The notes: generated from the sequence alone by a model not told the origin. Positions 1-9,925 are shown, counted from the first letter of the stretch. The stretch: 19,030 nucleotides of DNA from Cyclostephanos tholiformis (GCA_036939975.1 JALLPB010000252.1:1-19030); one strand, 5' to 3'. A program made the numbers and translations.

Positions 1-9
1 ATTTTTGCG

Positions 10-50
10 GCAGCTAGTTTCGAATATGCCGTATATTCGAATTTAGCTGC
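10..50. repeat. imperfect inverted repeat (hairpin)
   Basis: Arms at 10-27 and 33-50 are inverted complements at 16 of 18 positions, around a 5-base spacer. The outer bases 6-9 and 51-54 still pair partly. It lies just upstream of transposon-like coding remnants, so it may be an element end, but no partner copy is visible in the window. Confidence 0.6.
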
Positions 51-254
51 GACAGTTCCGCTTATTCAACAGCTTGAGTTGGTCCTTGGTGTCTGATATT
101 TCGTTGTGGCTGTGGTCAATGCAATTGTGGAGGCAATGTCGTAGGTTGTAGGCGATTCTTCTCCTTGATGGCTGGGGCAAGGATGCTTCGCTTGCCGCGT
201 ACCATCCCGTGCAGTGTCAATTCACGGTCATAGGAAGTCAACAATTCAAGGGAG

Positions 255-1213
255 ATGGTTGGTACTGTGCTAAAGATGTTGCAATATTTATTCCCAAGAG
301 AGGAAGGAACGAATGGATACTGCATACCTAAGATGCATGGGATGACAAAATTCCAGACCTCCATCAACTGGTATGGGAGTGCAATGAACTTTTATGGAGG
401 AACTGGTGAGTCTGCTCATAAATCATTTGTGAAAGCTCCTGGACTAAAGACACAGCACAGAGTTAGCGAGTTTGCAGTCCAAATGGCAAACCAATATTAT
501 GACGTAATGGTTACACTACCTGCATTACTATTGATAGATCAAGAACAGAGGTTCATAATGAAGGATGGCCCAATTATCGACAATACTTCACAACATGATG
601 AATTGATAGTCCAATTAAGTGGAAAATATTCCTTAGTTGTTACAAATGATTGTCTGCAATCCATGAGGGAGGGGAATAAAATTCATGTGCAATGGAAAAA
701 TGTTGAGAAACATATAAAGAAGAGCAATGACAGTTCTTGTCTGGACAGTAAATTAGTAGGATTCATCATCAAATCAAAGGGTATACAAGAGCAACATTAA
801 CCACTGGTGATCCTGATGGGCATAAAATTATCCTATATGCATATCCATCATTACAAGGATAAAAGTGGTATGATTGGGTTTACATGCACTTTGAAGAAGA
901 TGATGGATCAGGAGATGTAGTTGAAAACTTCTATCCAGCCAAAATTTTAGAATTAGTAGCAATAAACTGTGAAACAGAGGCAGTTATTCATTGTGCTGAG
1001 AACCCAATCAATTGGTCTCACGTGGGAGAGAACTTTATTGTTAAAACTACTTTTGGAGCAGTTTTAGAGAGATCAGTTGTTTCAGTACCAATGTCTGTGT
1101 TAGTTCATCCTTTGTGTGCACTACCAGAATATGGAGGTGTGAACTCTACATTCATTGTTGTTTTGCCTAAGCATAACTGGATTAGATACTTTAGCGAAAA
1201 GATTAATCGATAA
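255..1213 (+). pseudogene. broken mobile-element-type ORF, family not identified
   Basis: Two open stretches (255-800 and 884-1213) belong to one former reading frame. The second continues the first after a frameshift near 785-800 and an in-frame TAA at 860-862. The first part carries a motif reading Y-C-I-P-K-M-H-G-M, then N-F-Y-G-G-T-G-E-S-A-H-K about 30 residues later and T-Q-H-R after that. The spacing of K, H and E-x-x-H-K residues recalls C-terminal parts of some eukaryotic cut-and-paste transposases, and I believe I have seen similar multi-copy proteins in diatoms, but I cannot name the family. The second part is probably the C-terminal domain (motifs F-Y-P-A-K-I-L and P-L-C-A-L-P-E-Y-G-G). 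The ATG at 255 follows an in-frame stop at 231-233, so the true N-terminus is lost or lies beyond a further frameshift. Confidence 0.5.
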
Positions 1214-1279
1214 TCAATAACTATATTAATATGATTTAAACTTATTTGCCAATTCACAGTGAAGTTAATTGAGAGGATT

Positions 1280-1402
1280 TTTGGGTTTACGTGCATTCTT
1301 AAGAAATTAATCGATCAAGAGATGGAGTTAAAAACTTCTATCCTCCCACAATTTTGGGATTACTAGCACTAAACAGTGTGACAGAGGCTATTATTCATTA
1401 TG
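1280..1402 (+). repeat. diverged duplicate of 874-1000
   Basis: This stretch matches 874-1000 at about four positions in five, offset by 406-407 bases, so it is a direct partial duplication of the C-terminal part of the preceding pseudogene. It carries in-frame stops and cannot code. Similarity ends at about 1400, which is where the neighbouring minus-strand pseudogene has its stop codon. Confidence 0.75.
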
Positions 1403-2764
1403 ATTTCAACTTCTTTGCTACTTCATACTGAAGTTCATTGAGAGGAAGATTGTTATTATTGAGCCCAACAATGGCAGTTTTTAAGTTCATTGAGGCACAC
1501 ATAATCTCATCTTTGTAGTTGCAATGTGATGAAATACAATGAGGAATCAATGGATTGAACATCAGGTAATTGCCTGCACGTAGGGGAACGGCAACTCCCA
1601 AGGTTGGGAAGCAAAAATATACTATGACATCATCCTGTAGGTGATATTCTGCCTTCCCTTTCACAAAAACCTGAGAGACACTCAATGTAAAGTCAGAATT
1701 GGTATGACAACAAAGGAAAACATTAGTGCCAAATGCTATTCCTCCAAAGTATTTGGGGGAGGAAGGGTCAGCTGCAATAGTTGAGGCGAATGTCTTGAAT
1801 GGAACAATCATCTTCACATAGCAGAGTATACTAATCACTTGATGATCAACAATGTACTTGATTGCCTCCTCAGCTCACCTCATGAGCCAGACCAAAGAAT
1901 TCCAGTGATGACTTGGAAGTTGTCTCATGAAGGATGGAGAACTATGTACCTTCTGGCTATTTCTTGATGTCTGAGCACCAACACATGCATATGTAACTCT
2001 TTTGCCAGGGTCAGTGAAAACACGCTTCTTGTCACTGCATTGAAGAGGGTGACGTAGCTGTTCACATGCATGAAGAGAATTGTAGATTTTTGTCAATCCA
2101 CATTGGCCAATGATGTTGAGGGATATCTTCCTTGGCAAGCAAATAAATGGAGGAGACCCATTCATACCACGGGGGAAGGTAAACCCAATGTCTCCGGATT
2201 TCTCATCTTGTATATAAAGAGAAGAAACAGACAGACAACACCAGTCGATGTGAGTGGGTGGGAGAATAGGAGGACAATCAATATTCCACAATCGAAAACA
2301 AGGATAGAATGGTTAATCTCCTTGGTGGAAAAAGTTTTCTGGTCAGGGGGAATGACCACCTCTGTTAACAGACGTTTCTGTTTGTTGAGCTTCCTCTTGG
2401 CTTGCCGAGATCAACGATGATGAACAACGGCAGTAACATCCATCATCTCATGAGCAACAGCAGTGCACTGAGTTCAGAGAGAGGAATTATTCTTGCTCTT
2501 ACAGATGTGACAGCCTACTGATACTAGGTCAAAGTCAGAAAGTGGTTTTTATAACTGATCCTGATTATTATTTCTCATACTAACAGCATGGCAGCTAGAC
2601 CCCTTTGAGATATTGATATGATTCGAGGGGGGGTAGTGAACACTCTTGCTGTTTTCTAAGTAACAATCAACAGGATCATTCAAAAAAGTACTGTCCTCCT
2701 TGGTGATAATACCTTCAACAACAACTTGGGGGGAATCTTGAGGGGGATACTTTTCTTGGGGCAT
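1398..2764 (-). pseudogene. degenerate 2-oxoglutarate/Fe(II) dioxygenase-like protein (tentative)
   Basis: Reading leftward from 2764, one frame runs through in-frame stops just before 2546, in the 2460-2480 region and near 2418 into the segment ending with F-D-C-G-I-L-I. A frameshift near 2225 leads into the frame used from 2291. That frame continues to the final TAA at 1400-1398, interrupted only by a TGA at 1877-1875, probably a mutated tryptophan codon. The last 150 residues hold C-C-H-T-N-S-D-F (His codon at 1706-1704) and, about 50 residues later, L-R-A-G-N-Y-L-M-F-N-P followed by P-H (His at 1541-1539). An H-x-D pair, a long gap and a distal His after a G-x-x-x-x-F strand is the metal-ligand layout of 2OG/Fe(II) oxygenases, including TET/JBP. 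Here the aspartate position reads Asn. The fold is inferred from spacing alone; a cupin-like protein is the alternative. Loss of function is well supported. Confidence 0.5.
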
Positions 2765-2907
2765 TAAATTATTACGATGACCTTGCTCTGGAATAAAAGA
2801 TGGTTCAGAAGGATGAAGAATTCAATTAGATAGACGCAATGATAAATATTCTTACCAGAGGTAACAAAGAAACAACATAGATGCATCTTCACACATCTCT
2901 GGCATTG

Positions 2908-3315
2908 TCAGTCTTTGGGTGATATAAACAAACATCTCCAGTGACTGCAAGTGCATGCAGCAAGGTTTTTTTTATATATTTTAGCGTGCAGATTGGTGGG
3001 GGGAGAGGGGGGAAAATGATGTTTGGATAATTCATCATCAGAGGGGGAGAATGGGATGGTACTTTCTTCATAGATGCTATTGCCACAGTCAACTGTGACA
3101 GCATCTCTGTCCCTTTCTTGGAGACCAAACAACATCTGACTTTCTGCAGGAGGTGTGGGAGCATCAAAAGGGAAACTATATCCCCTTTGAGAATGAGTTC
3201 TTGGGTCACTTGGTAAATTGTCAAAGAAAAACCCGCTGCATAGCGAGGAATCTTGAGTATGTGCAACCGTTAATTGAGCAACTTCAGCTTCAGGTTGGGG
3301 GATACTGCAATGCAG
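2908..3315 (-). pseudogene. coding-like fragment, possible upstream exon of the dioxygenase-like pseudogene
   Basis: This is an open minus-strand stretch of about 135 codons that lacks an early ATG. It begins just after an in-frame stop at 3318-3316 and right beside a good splice acceptor: CTTAAC, then ATTGCAG, with the AG at 3306-3305. The peptide is rich in Ser, Pro, Asp and Glu, as expected of a disordered nuclear-protein tail, with motifs such as F-D-N-L-P-S-D-P and F-S-P-S-D-D-E-L. It lies upstream of, and in the same orientation as, the 1398-2764 pseudogene, and a GTAAGA donor-like site lies near 2855. No domain is recognised. It may instead be chance open sequence. Confidence 0.3.
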
Positions 3316-4115
3316 TTAAGGCATCACAAACATTGGAAGGAATATTCTGAATGCCCTTGCAACTAATTATGGCATTCCCCTCTGAAGAAAGGTGGGAAAG
3401 AGCCTTTGTTGTATTTGAAAAATGGTGTACCACCAATGCCACTGGGAATGGGGCAATAGCCACAATGCCAACCAGGTATTACCTTGCCATCATTATCTTC
3501 CATTTCATCAAGGGTTATGCTGGGACATTCCCAAATAGTTCTAAAGGTAATGGGAATTGCCTTCATCACCATAATCACTACCATCATAACTGTCCACCAT
3601 AATTGGATGTTTGAATTTTATAATAATTCCTCGGAGGGAATTGGACAATATCATGACTTTATGCGGGGTAAGAGATGGTGGTTGGTGAGGGGGGGGGGGT
3701 TCTCTCTCTTGGTAGAAAAAAGGGCAAGAACAGTTTTCTGTGGAAATAAATTGGAAAATTTATGGCAGAAACATATATTGGAATACAAAAATAATGGCGG
3801 GAACACACCTTCCAATTGGAATAAAAAAATGGAAAAATGGGGTCGAAAAAAGGTCCGGAATCCAGAATTCCATGGAGTTCTGGTAGAATTCGGTCGGATT
3901 TCCCAACCAATGTCTACTACACAACAATCAACAGAAGGATGGGGGCAGGCAGGGGGCATGTGGCAAAATGAGAGATATGGAATGTGCTCATGATTGGAAT
4001 TAGGGGGGAAGAAAATAATTTTATCAGCACAAAAATAATTATTTTCACCAATCATCCTAGTCCTCATATTACCTGTGGCAGTTGATAATTGGGTCTGATG
4101 CCACTGCAAGAATCA
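3316..4115. other. no gene seen
   Basis: Several frames stay open here for 70-150 codons on both strands, but the peptides are low-complexity (Phe/Pro/His-rich) and resemble no family I know. A run of 10 G occurs near 3689-3698. I treat this as non-coding or fully decayed sequence. Confidence 0.5.
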
Positions 4116-4361
4116 TCAGCTTGTTGTATCCATCTCCACTGACCCTCCCTCTTCCTGGTTCTTTTTATCATATGCAAACCAAGACAGGACATTTAACAAG
4201 GATGCAGCATTGTCATTCTTATTTCTGACTTTATTCAATTGTAAGGACTCTTTTATTTCCTCCTCAGCCCACTGAACCTGTTCCTCTACTTGCCTCATTT
4301 GCTACCATTTCAATGCCTCATTCCTTGCCCTGCATGCAAAAACTTCCCTATTGAAGGCCAT
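4116..4361 (-). pseudogene. short coiled-coil protein remnant with one nonsense codon
   Basis: From the ATG at 4361 the frame reads M-A-F-N-R-E-V-F, meets a TAG at 4304-4302, then continues without interruption to the stop below 4116. It gives about 81 residues in all. The middle is a charged, likely helical segment (R-Q-V-E-E-Q-V-Q-W-A-E-E-E-I-K-E-S-L) and the end is acidic (E-E-G-G-S-V-E-M-D-T-T-S). Upstream of the ATG, another frame reads G-L-R-S-V-S-A-E-Q-L-I-E, which would join smoothly, so a frameshift probably separates them and the original protein was longer. This looks like the C-terminal end of a nuclear or transposon-associated protein. No function can be assigned. Confidence 0.45.
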
Positions 4362-5240
4362 AGTTCAATTAATTGTTCTGCTGAAACTGAACGAAGCCCC
4401 TGAGGCCAAGGAGCATTGTGTTATAAATCTCCTTCCCGAGTTGATTGTTGATTGGTGCTGTACTGGTTTATATCATCATTGTCAATGTGCATGGTGCAAG
4501 TAATACCGTGGTTTGCATCATGGACCCTCCCAGGCCCATGAACTCATTCCAATCATTGCCCCCCACCATAACTTTGCCACAAGCATTGATGGTGAATCCT
4601 CTCTCACCACTGACCCTTTACCCCACCCCCCTACACAAAGAAACAAAACATGTGCCGGCTTAAAATGGCAAGTATTGTTGCATAATTGTTCCATCCCCTC
4701 CCCAGTTGATTGTTAATTGCTGAGTCATCCATTGTGACAACGTTGCACCCCCCCTCATACCCCTTTGATGTATGCCATCATCTTTGCCCTCCCTCCTCTT
4801 CTCCACCATGGTCATAATCAACATTGATTATGCTCACATCCCCCCCATCCCCCTGTTCTTGGCATCCAAATCAATGAGAGCACCATCTACTGATTTCACC
4901 AAAGATTTGGGGTCATCATCATTGGCGGTGGGGGTGGCTTAGTCACGGTCATCCTGATCAATGTTGCGGTTAGAGTTTGCGCTGGTGGTGATGATGTGCA
5001 GAGTAGGAAATTATTTTCTGCTCTCGTCTGGGGGGGGAGGTGATGCCATTGGAGGGAATCATTGGAGAGGGTGATTACTAACATCCCAAGAAGGTAGAAC
5101 AGCTAACTCTTGATGGGGGCCACAATATGGCAGGGTTGGCAGCCATGGAGGGGGTGAATATGGCGATTATGTTATGGTTACAGGGTTTGAGGCATTTAGT
5201 TCCTATTTACTTTACTAGTGTTCCCTCATAAAAAATCTTA
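4362..5240. other. no intact gene; low-complexity, possibly decayed coding sequence
   Basis: The region is C-rich on the plus strand with many CCCC runs. On the minus strand, short phrases rich in Asn, Asp, Gln and Glu appear in shifting frames (for example D-V-S-I-I-N-V-D-Y-D-H-G-G-E-E-E). They might be the decayed acidic N-terminal part of the protein ending at 4116. Nothing is continuous enough to annotate as a gene. Confidence 0.35.
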
Positions 5241-5258
5241 CAAGTTGCTAGCAACTTG
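5241..5258. repeat. perfect 18-bp palindrome
   Basis: CAAGTTGCTAGCAACTTG equals its own reverse complement. It is followed at once by an overlapping TTGCTAGCAACT, so the core GTTGCTAGCAAC is nearly duplicated. No link to a gene is visible. Confidence 0.7.
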
Positions 5259-5411
5259 CTAGCAACTCACAACTTTTGTAACAGCTGTTATGGGATTTGT
5301 AGTAAGCACAAGAGACTAAATCTATCTAAATTAGTTAGAAAATAAAAATAGAATAAATTAAATTGCAATGCAATGCAAGTCATTTTCAGAAATCCCTGAT
5401 GCAGCCATTAC

Positions 5412-5476
5412 ATTCAGTGCAAAATTTTGCATTTTTTTACTACTTGGGTCGACTCATGAAACTTACCACAGCCCTA
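5412..5476 (+). repeat. copy 1 of an internal element segment (partner 5853-5917)
   Basis: It aligns without large gaps to 5853-5917, starting ATTCAGYGCAAAATTTWGCAT and ending ACACAGCCCT or CCACAGCCCT, with roughly three quarters of positions identical. Copy 2 lies inside the MITE-like element at 5683-5962, so copy 1 is probably a fragment of an older insertion of the same family. I see no terminal repeats around it. Confidence 0.6.
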
Positions 5477-5682
5477 TTGACAAACAAAAAATGACACTCT
5501 CAGGGGTCAGCGGGAAAAAACTGTCAAATGATTTAGCTGTCACATCCTAGAACATTAGTAGGTGCTTATCTCCTGGCCTATATGGTAGTGATCCACTTCT
5601 TCTTGGGACTCAATCTCATGAAAACTCTTTCTCGTGATTTTTCTTGATTCTTGAATAGACTACGAGATCCAAATGATATACA

Positions 5683-5962
5683 CTCTGTCCCATAATTATT
5701 CATATTTTTCAACATACAGACTGTTCCATAATTATTTGTATTTTTTAATACCAATTCCTAATTGATTCCTATGTTGTGAATCAACTTCACCAAAATTTAT
5801 TTCTGCTTTTCTTGTAAGAAAAGAAGCTCCTCTCAATGTTCCACACCATTTGATTCAGCGCAAAATTTAGCATTTTTTATGTATTTGGACCGTCAGCTGA
5901 AAATTAACACAGCCCTTAATCCTGAATTTCTATGAAAAAATACGAATAATTATGGAACTGAG
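5683..5962. mobile_element. MITE-like element with terminal inverted repeats (Tc1/mariner or Stowaway-like)
   Basis: The left end (5683-5710, CTCTGTCCCATAATTATTCA onward) is matched in inverted orientation by 5934-5962, with three mismatches and one indel over about 28 bases. A second partial copy of the same end (5721-5744) sits just inside the left terminus. The right terminus ends in GAG followed by TA (5963-5964). On the left the nearest TA is at 5679-5680, offset by CA. The 280-bp size, lack of coding capacity, AT-rich interior and TA at the border fit a Stowaway or Tc1/mariner-derived MITE. The TA duplication is imperfect, so the superfamily assignment is an inference. Confidence 0.65.
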
Positions 5963-5964
5963 TA

Positions 5965-6120
5965 GTAATAGAATACTAGAATACATTCTATTATAGAATG
6001 CTTTCTAGTACTCTATAATACATTAGTACAAAGTCCACTTGCTCCCACATGGCTGTGTATCTATAGAATAGAATAGTAGAATGCATTCTATTCGATTACA
6101 TTCTCATATTCTATTCTTTG
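5965..6120. repeat. AT-rich palindromic patch
   Basis: The palindromes TAGAATACATTCTA and TAGAATGCATTCTA recur beside many TAGAATA/TATTCTA words. The patch starts directly at the right border of the MITE-like element, so it may be its preferred target or an older element end. Confidence 0.5.
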
Positions 6121-6550
6121 AAAAGAAGAAACCTTTCTTTCTATTATCTCAATTTTATAAACTATAAATTAAAATTTTATTTTTAGCACTGTCGTTCACT
6201 TGCCTCAACATGCTTGGGAGAAAGGGATTTCACTGTCACTTCTCATACACTAATTCCCTCAACCTCATTCCTAGTAAGGTACACTTTTTAGGAGGATGGA
6301 TAGAATAGGTAAATCGGTGAGGCATGCCCCCCCCCCAATTGGCAAGAAGAAGAGACCAAATAATTATTATACATACTTTAAGTTATATTTCAGGAATAGG
6401 CACAATATTTTGCCTAATCTGCCCGTAGGAACTCTTAGAATTGCTTAAACCCCTGTGATGAATTTTTTTAGCTAGATGGCCTCACGGTGATTTTTGTATG
6501 AAGGGAAATTTGGGGTTTAGATAAATTTCTTGGGAAAATAGCTAAAATGT
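6121..6550. other. no gene seen
   Basis: AT-rich sequence with stops in all frames and a run of about 10 C near 6328-6337. I find no repeat partner or recognisable coding remnant. Confidence 0.5.
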
Positions 6551-7075
6551 ACTCACCTGGAGGTCCAGTCATTCATAATATCACACCATCCAATTTCACT
6601 TTAATTCTATCACAGCAAATTTTGCCATTTTCATTATAACTCACCTGTTTTGAACCGACAACTCACTTGAGTATTTGTGCTTTGAAAGTATCACACGAAT
6701 CACTAAATTATACTGGTTGACTTTTGCACTATACTCATCTGTCATGAGAGATTTTTAAAATACCTCACTTGCAACTACCCACTTCTATAATACCTCACTT
6801 GGTAAATAACCACATTCAAAACACCTCACCAGGGCTTTTAGGACTATCAAAATATCACACCTAGTGGGTACCACTTTCTAAATTTTTGTTAGTCCATTAG
6901 CTAGCCAATCAGTTCACATCATTTCTATAACATCACACATTCTTCATGTCACATCTTAAATATTGCACCTTAACTATTTTATTTTCTAACGGCCTCACTT
7001 ATCAAGATCAACTTTCATTACATACATACCTAATATACTACACACGGCCCTTATCCCCACCTTTGTCCTCACTTG
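6551..7075 (+). repeat. degenerate tandem array, period about 30 bp
   Basis: A core resembling (A)AATACCTCACTTG recurs, with TCAC at 6553, 6581, 6610, 6641, 6691, 6765, 6795, 6826, 6855, 6914 and 6994; the spacings are mostly 28-31 or multiples of that. The clearest units are four consecutive ones ending at 6770, 6800, 6830 and about 6861, each with an 'AC-CAC-TTC-(T)AAAA' lead before the CTCAC core. The array lies just beyond the 3' end of the MULE transposase pseudogene, so subterminal element repeats are possible. Confidence 0.65.
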
Positions 7076-7103
7076 CCACTGAAATGTTTTCCAATGTATC
7101 ATC

Positions 7104-9114
7104 CTATTTTCTATTGATTGGATTTTTGATGCGGTCTGCTGTTGTGTGATTAAATTTCTCACTGATCTTGCAGAATAGCTTTACTTGATGCTTGCATTTC
7201 TTGCCAGAGGATGCCAACTCCGTCTTTTCCATAAGCATCAGCACCTTGTCACTCTTTTGGGGACAACCAGGCTTATAGCTTGCAGACCAATCAGGGCAGT
7301 ATCGTAATTTTTGTTTCAAAATGCCATTGACTTCACACTCTTGATTGACTTGTCCATTCTGCAGTCAACATCCAGAGAGTACTGCATCTGCCAATGAGTT
7401 GTTGACTAGAAATAAGGCAGTATACTTGATTGGGTCAGAGAGGGGATATTTGACGACTTCACAATCACCATGATATGCTGACATGGTATCCCATCCTTTG
7501 CCAGTATACCACAGGTGCATGTTCCAAAAATGAGATTCATTGTATGGAATCTTGGGCATCTTAACAATGTACTCCCTCAAATCAGTAGCATTTTTTGATA
7601 TGGATACAGTGTAACGTGTCATATCCTCTTCAATACTCAACCTGAACTCACAAGCATTCACATCATCAAAATTTTCCTACATAATTTCCATCCCCCTTGG
7701 AGTGAAAGGAAGAACCCTTAGCCAGGCCTTTCCTTTTAATAGGTGATAGCGCTCACCTTCCAATTTCAACAACAGAATCGCTGCATTTAGTATATTGATT
7801 GCCATTTTTCACGGACAAGCTTGTTGGCACTATTCATAGCCTCCGCACCTGAAGAAGATGCAGATTTGCCATACATACAAATGTCAGGGCTCATAGCACA
7901 ATGTGCTGCAGCATACTGCTTTTTGTTAGGGATCTTGTTGATGTAATGTCTTTCTCTTTTGTTGAGCTGGTCTAGGTACTTGGTCATTTTGGTGTTGATC
8001 TCCCACATGGTTGAGCAATCAGACAATTTGCTGTATAACCAGAGTGCAGTTATTGGTTTAATACCCTTCCCCACTCTACACACCTTGATAATGTTCCCAT
8101 GCTATTGATATGAGTGATGGAAGTTGTGAGCTTGAGGAAGAGACTTAGCCACCAAGACAATTTATCCCTTGTGTTGGTCAGTCATAATTGTCACTTGTGG
8201 GCGATCAATCATTGGATGCACATTACAAGCAAAATTCCAAAACAGCATCCAGTTCTTGCCTCATTGCCAAATAGTATCCCAAATGCTATGCTGGACATGT
8301 TGGCATTGGCTGTAGTTGTGTAGGCTGAAAAGAGATTATATTTCACAAAGGATGTATGTGCCCCATCTGTCTCAGCCACCTCTTCCTGCATTACCTGAAA
8401 CATGTTCTTGCTAGACAAGGTGGCAACAAGTATCCCACTGAGGAATTTGTCTTTGGTGGCACCTTCTAAACCCAAAGATTTGGATAGAAATAATTCATTC
8501 TCCTCCTTTCAATTCTTCCAGAAGGCCTTATGCTCATTGATCCCATCAAGCGGTCAAAATCCTTTGGCCTTGCCATTCTTCTGCCAAATCACCTTGTCAT
8601 TCACCACTACTGTGTTGATCATCACAAGAGCTTCTTCCCTTGTTGTGTAGATTAACTGAACAGTATGCCCAAGTGCCCTTATCTTCTCAGTAACACCTTC
8701 TGCATAACAGACATTATCGACGGCTGAGCCAAAAAAATTAACCTTCAGTGCATTGCCCCCCCTCTGTATAATAGGATTCTTTGTTATGGTGTAATCATTG
8801 ACATATGGGCAGAGAATATCTCTCAAAGACTCATAATCAACTCCAGGATCCTTTTCAACCCTAGATCAAAAGATGGGTATCAACCACCTGTAAAAGAGGG
8901 GAGTCTTGAGGGGTGCACTATCATTATTGTAATTAGTCCTTGTTGGTATCCTGGTAGTATCATCACCTTCACAGCAAATGGCATGTGTGCAGGTCCACCC
9001 TAGGCCTTCACAAAAAGTACCATGCACATGGAAGTTGGTGCCACATATTGTCAAGGTTGTATCATTTGAATGGATGCATCTAACAAGTATTTTGTAATAG
9101 TGTCTCCTCTCCAA
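7104..9114 (-). pseudogene. MULE (Mutator-like) transposase with SWIM zinc finger, inactivated
   Basis: MULE transposases are DDE enzymes that move DNA elements. Three collinear stretches (9114-8866, 8826-8554, 8475-8209) share one frame, broken by stops at 8865-8863, 8553-8551 and 8511-8509. The catalytic order survives across frames: Asp in E-T-D-G-A-H (8367-8365); Asp in I-M-T-D-Q-H-K-G (8179-8177) after a frameshift near 8255; and Glu in G-A-E-A-M-N-S-A-N (7843-7841). A SWIM finger C-T-C-x9-C-Q-H lies at 7519-7475, one base out of frame with the upstream peptide, apparently because of an extra base in the A-run 7526-7530. A C-terminal zinc knuckle is degraded: Cys to Ser at 7163-7161 and Cys to Arg at 7133-7131. 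Stops also follow the HKG motif and occur within the N-F-H-H-S-Y segment. No terminal inverted repeats were identified. Confidence 0.85.
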
Positions 9115-9189
9115 TTCTCATACAGGATATATCTTTTGTAGAGAATATGTGACCAACACATAAATAGGGGGTCTGGCACAGCTAATATC

Positions 9190-9430
9190 GAATCTAGATG
9201 GCTACCCTGAATTAGCTGGCATGTAATATTGAATCTTGGTAAGATTGAATCTAGATGGGTAGATTCAATATTAGATGGTCATTTTGTGGCCATATATCAA
9301 ATCTGGGAGCAACTTTGTAATATCAAACCTAGATGATGGTCAAAATGGCCATCTAGATTTGATTTTAGATGGTGGCACTGCCATCTAGATTTGATCTTAG
9401 ATGGTGGTGCCACCATCTAATATTGAATCT
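9190..9430. repeat. foldback region: 32-bp tandem repeat made of palindromes
   Basis: CCATCTA begins at 9349, 9381 and 9413, exactly 32 bases apart. Each of the first two units contains its own inverted complement (CCATCTAGA ... TTAGATGG). A hairpin with 11-bp perfect arms and a 2-base loop occupies 9397-9420. A perfect 19-bp inverted repeat joins 9261-9279 to 9412-9430. Further copies of GAATCTAGATGG occur near 9190 and 9247. The region sits just upstream of the MULE transposase start, so it could be a terminal region of that element or an independent foldback element. Confidence 0.75.
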
Positions 9431-9595
9431 GAATCATTCAGGGAATGATGATTGCATTTGCAATGATCCTGCCAAGGCATGCGGTGCATGGTATTGGAGG
9501 CTAAGCTTGTTGTGTGGCGGCGGGGGTGATGGGGGGGTGAGCAATGGAGGGGGAGGATGATGATTCAACAATCAAATTGAGAGGTTGAGGGCTGG

Positions 9596-9715
9596 GGGGG
9601 ATGCATGATGACAACACGATGATGACAAGGATGAGGATGAGGACAAATGAAGAAGACGATAACAAGGCATAAGGATGATGACAACTCCTGATGATGACAG
9701 GATGCATGTTGAAAT
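9596..9715 (+). repeat. GATGA/GATGAC-rich simple sequence
   Basis: Purine-rich, imperfect GATGA, GATGAC and GAGGA words dominate this stretch, preceded by G-runs near 9535 and 9595. Open frames through it give only low-complexity peptides, so I do not call a gene. Confidence 0.55.
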
Positions 9716-9925
9716 GTGACATGCCCCAAATTTTCACAAAATCTGTGCAGGGCTGAACCTGTGGGGTTTTCAGGGCAAAACGGCAAAACTGCGGCAAATG
9801 CTAAACATTTGTCTCAGTTTCTCCCTTGTAGAGGCTTATAAAGGAATTGGTAGATGTTTCGGGGGGTATTTGGTGTGGCCAGCTTTGGCCATTGGAGGGC
9901 GGTGACTAACTCACAATAAAATCTC

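Noticed and set aside
3351..4109. Overlapping open frames on both strands
   Set aside because: Low-complexity peptides, no recognisable motif and no consistent frame.
4445..4716. Two overlapping plus-strand ORFs of about 70 codons
   Set aside because: Pro/Thr/His-rich low-complexity readings of C-rich DNA, with no start context or homology that I recognise.
6551..7075. CRISPR-like array (period near 30)
   Set aside because: The units are degenerate along their whole length, with no identical repeats separated by unique spacers, and the context is eukaryotic.
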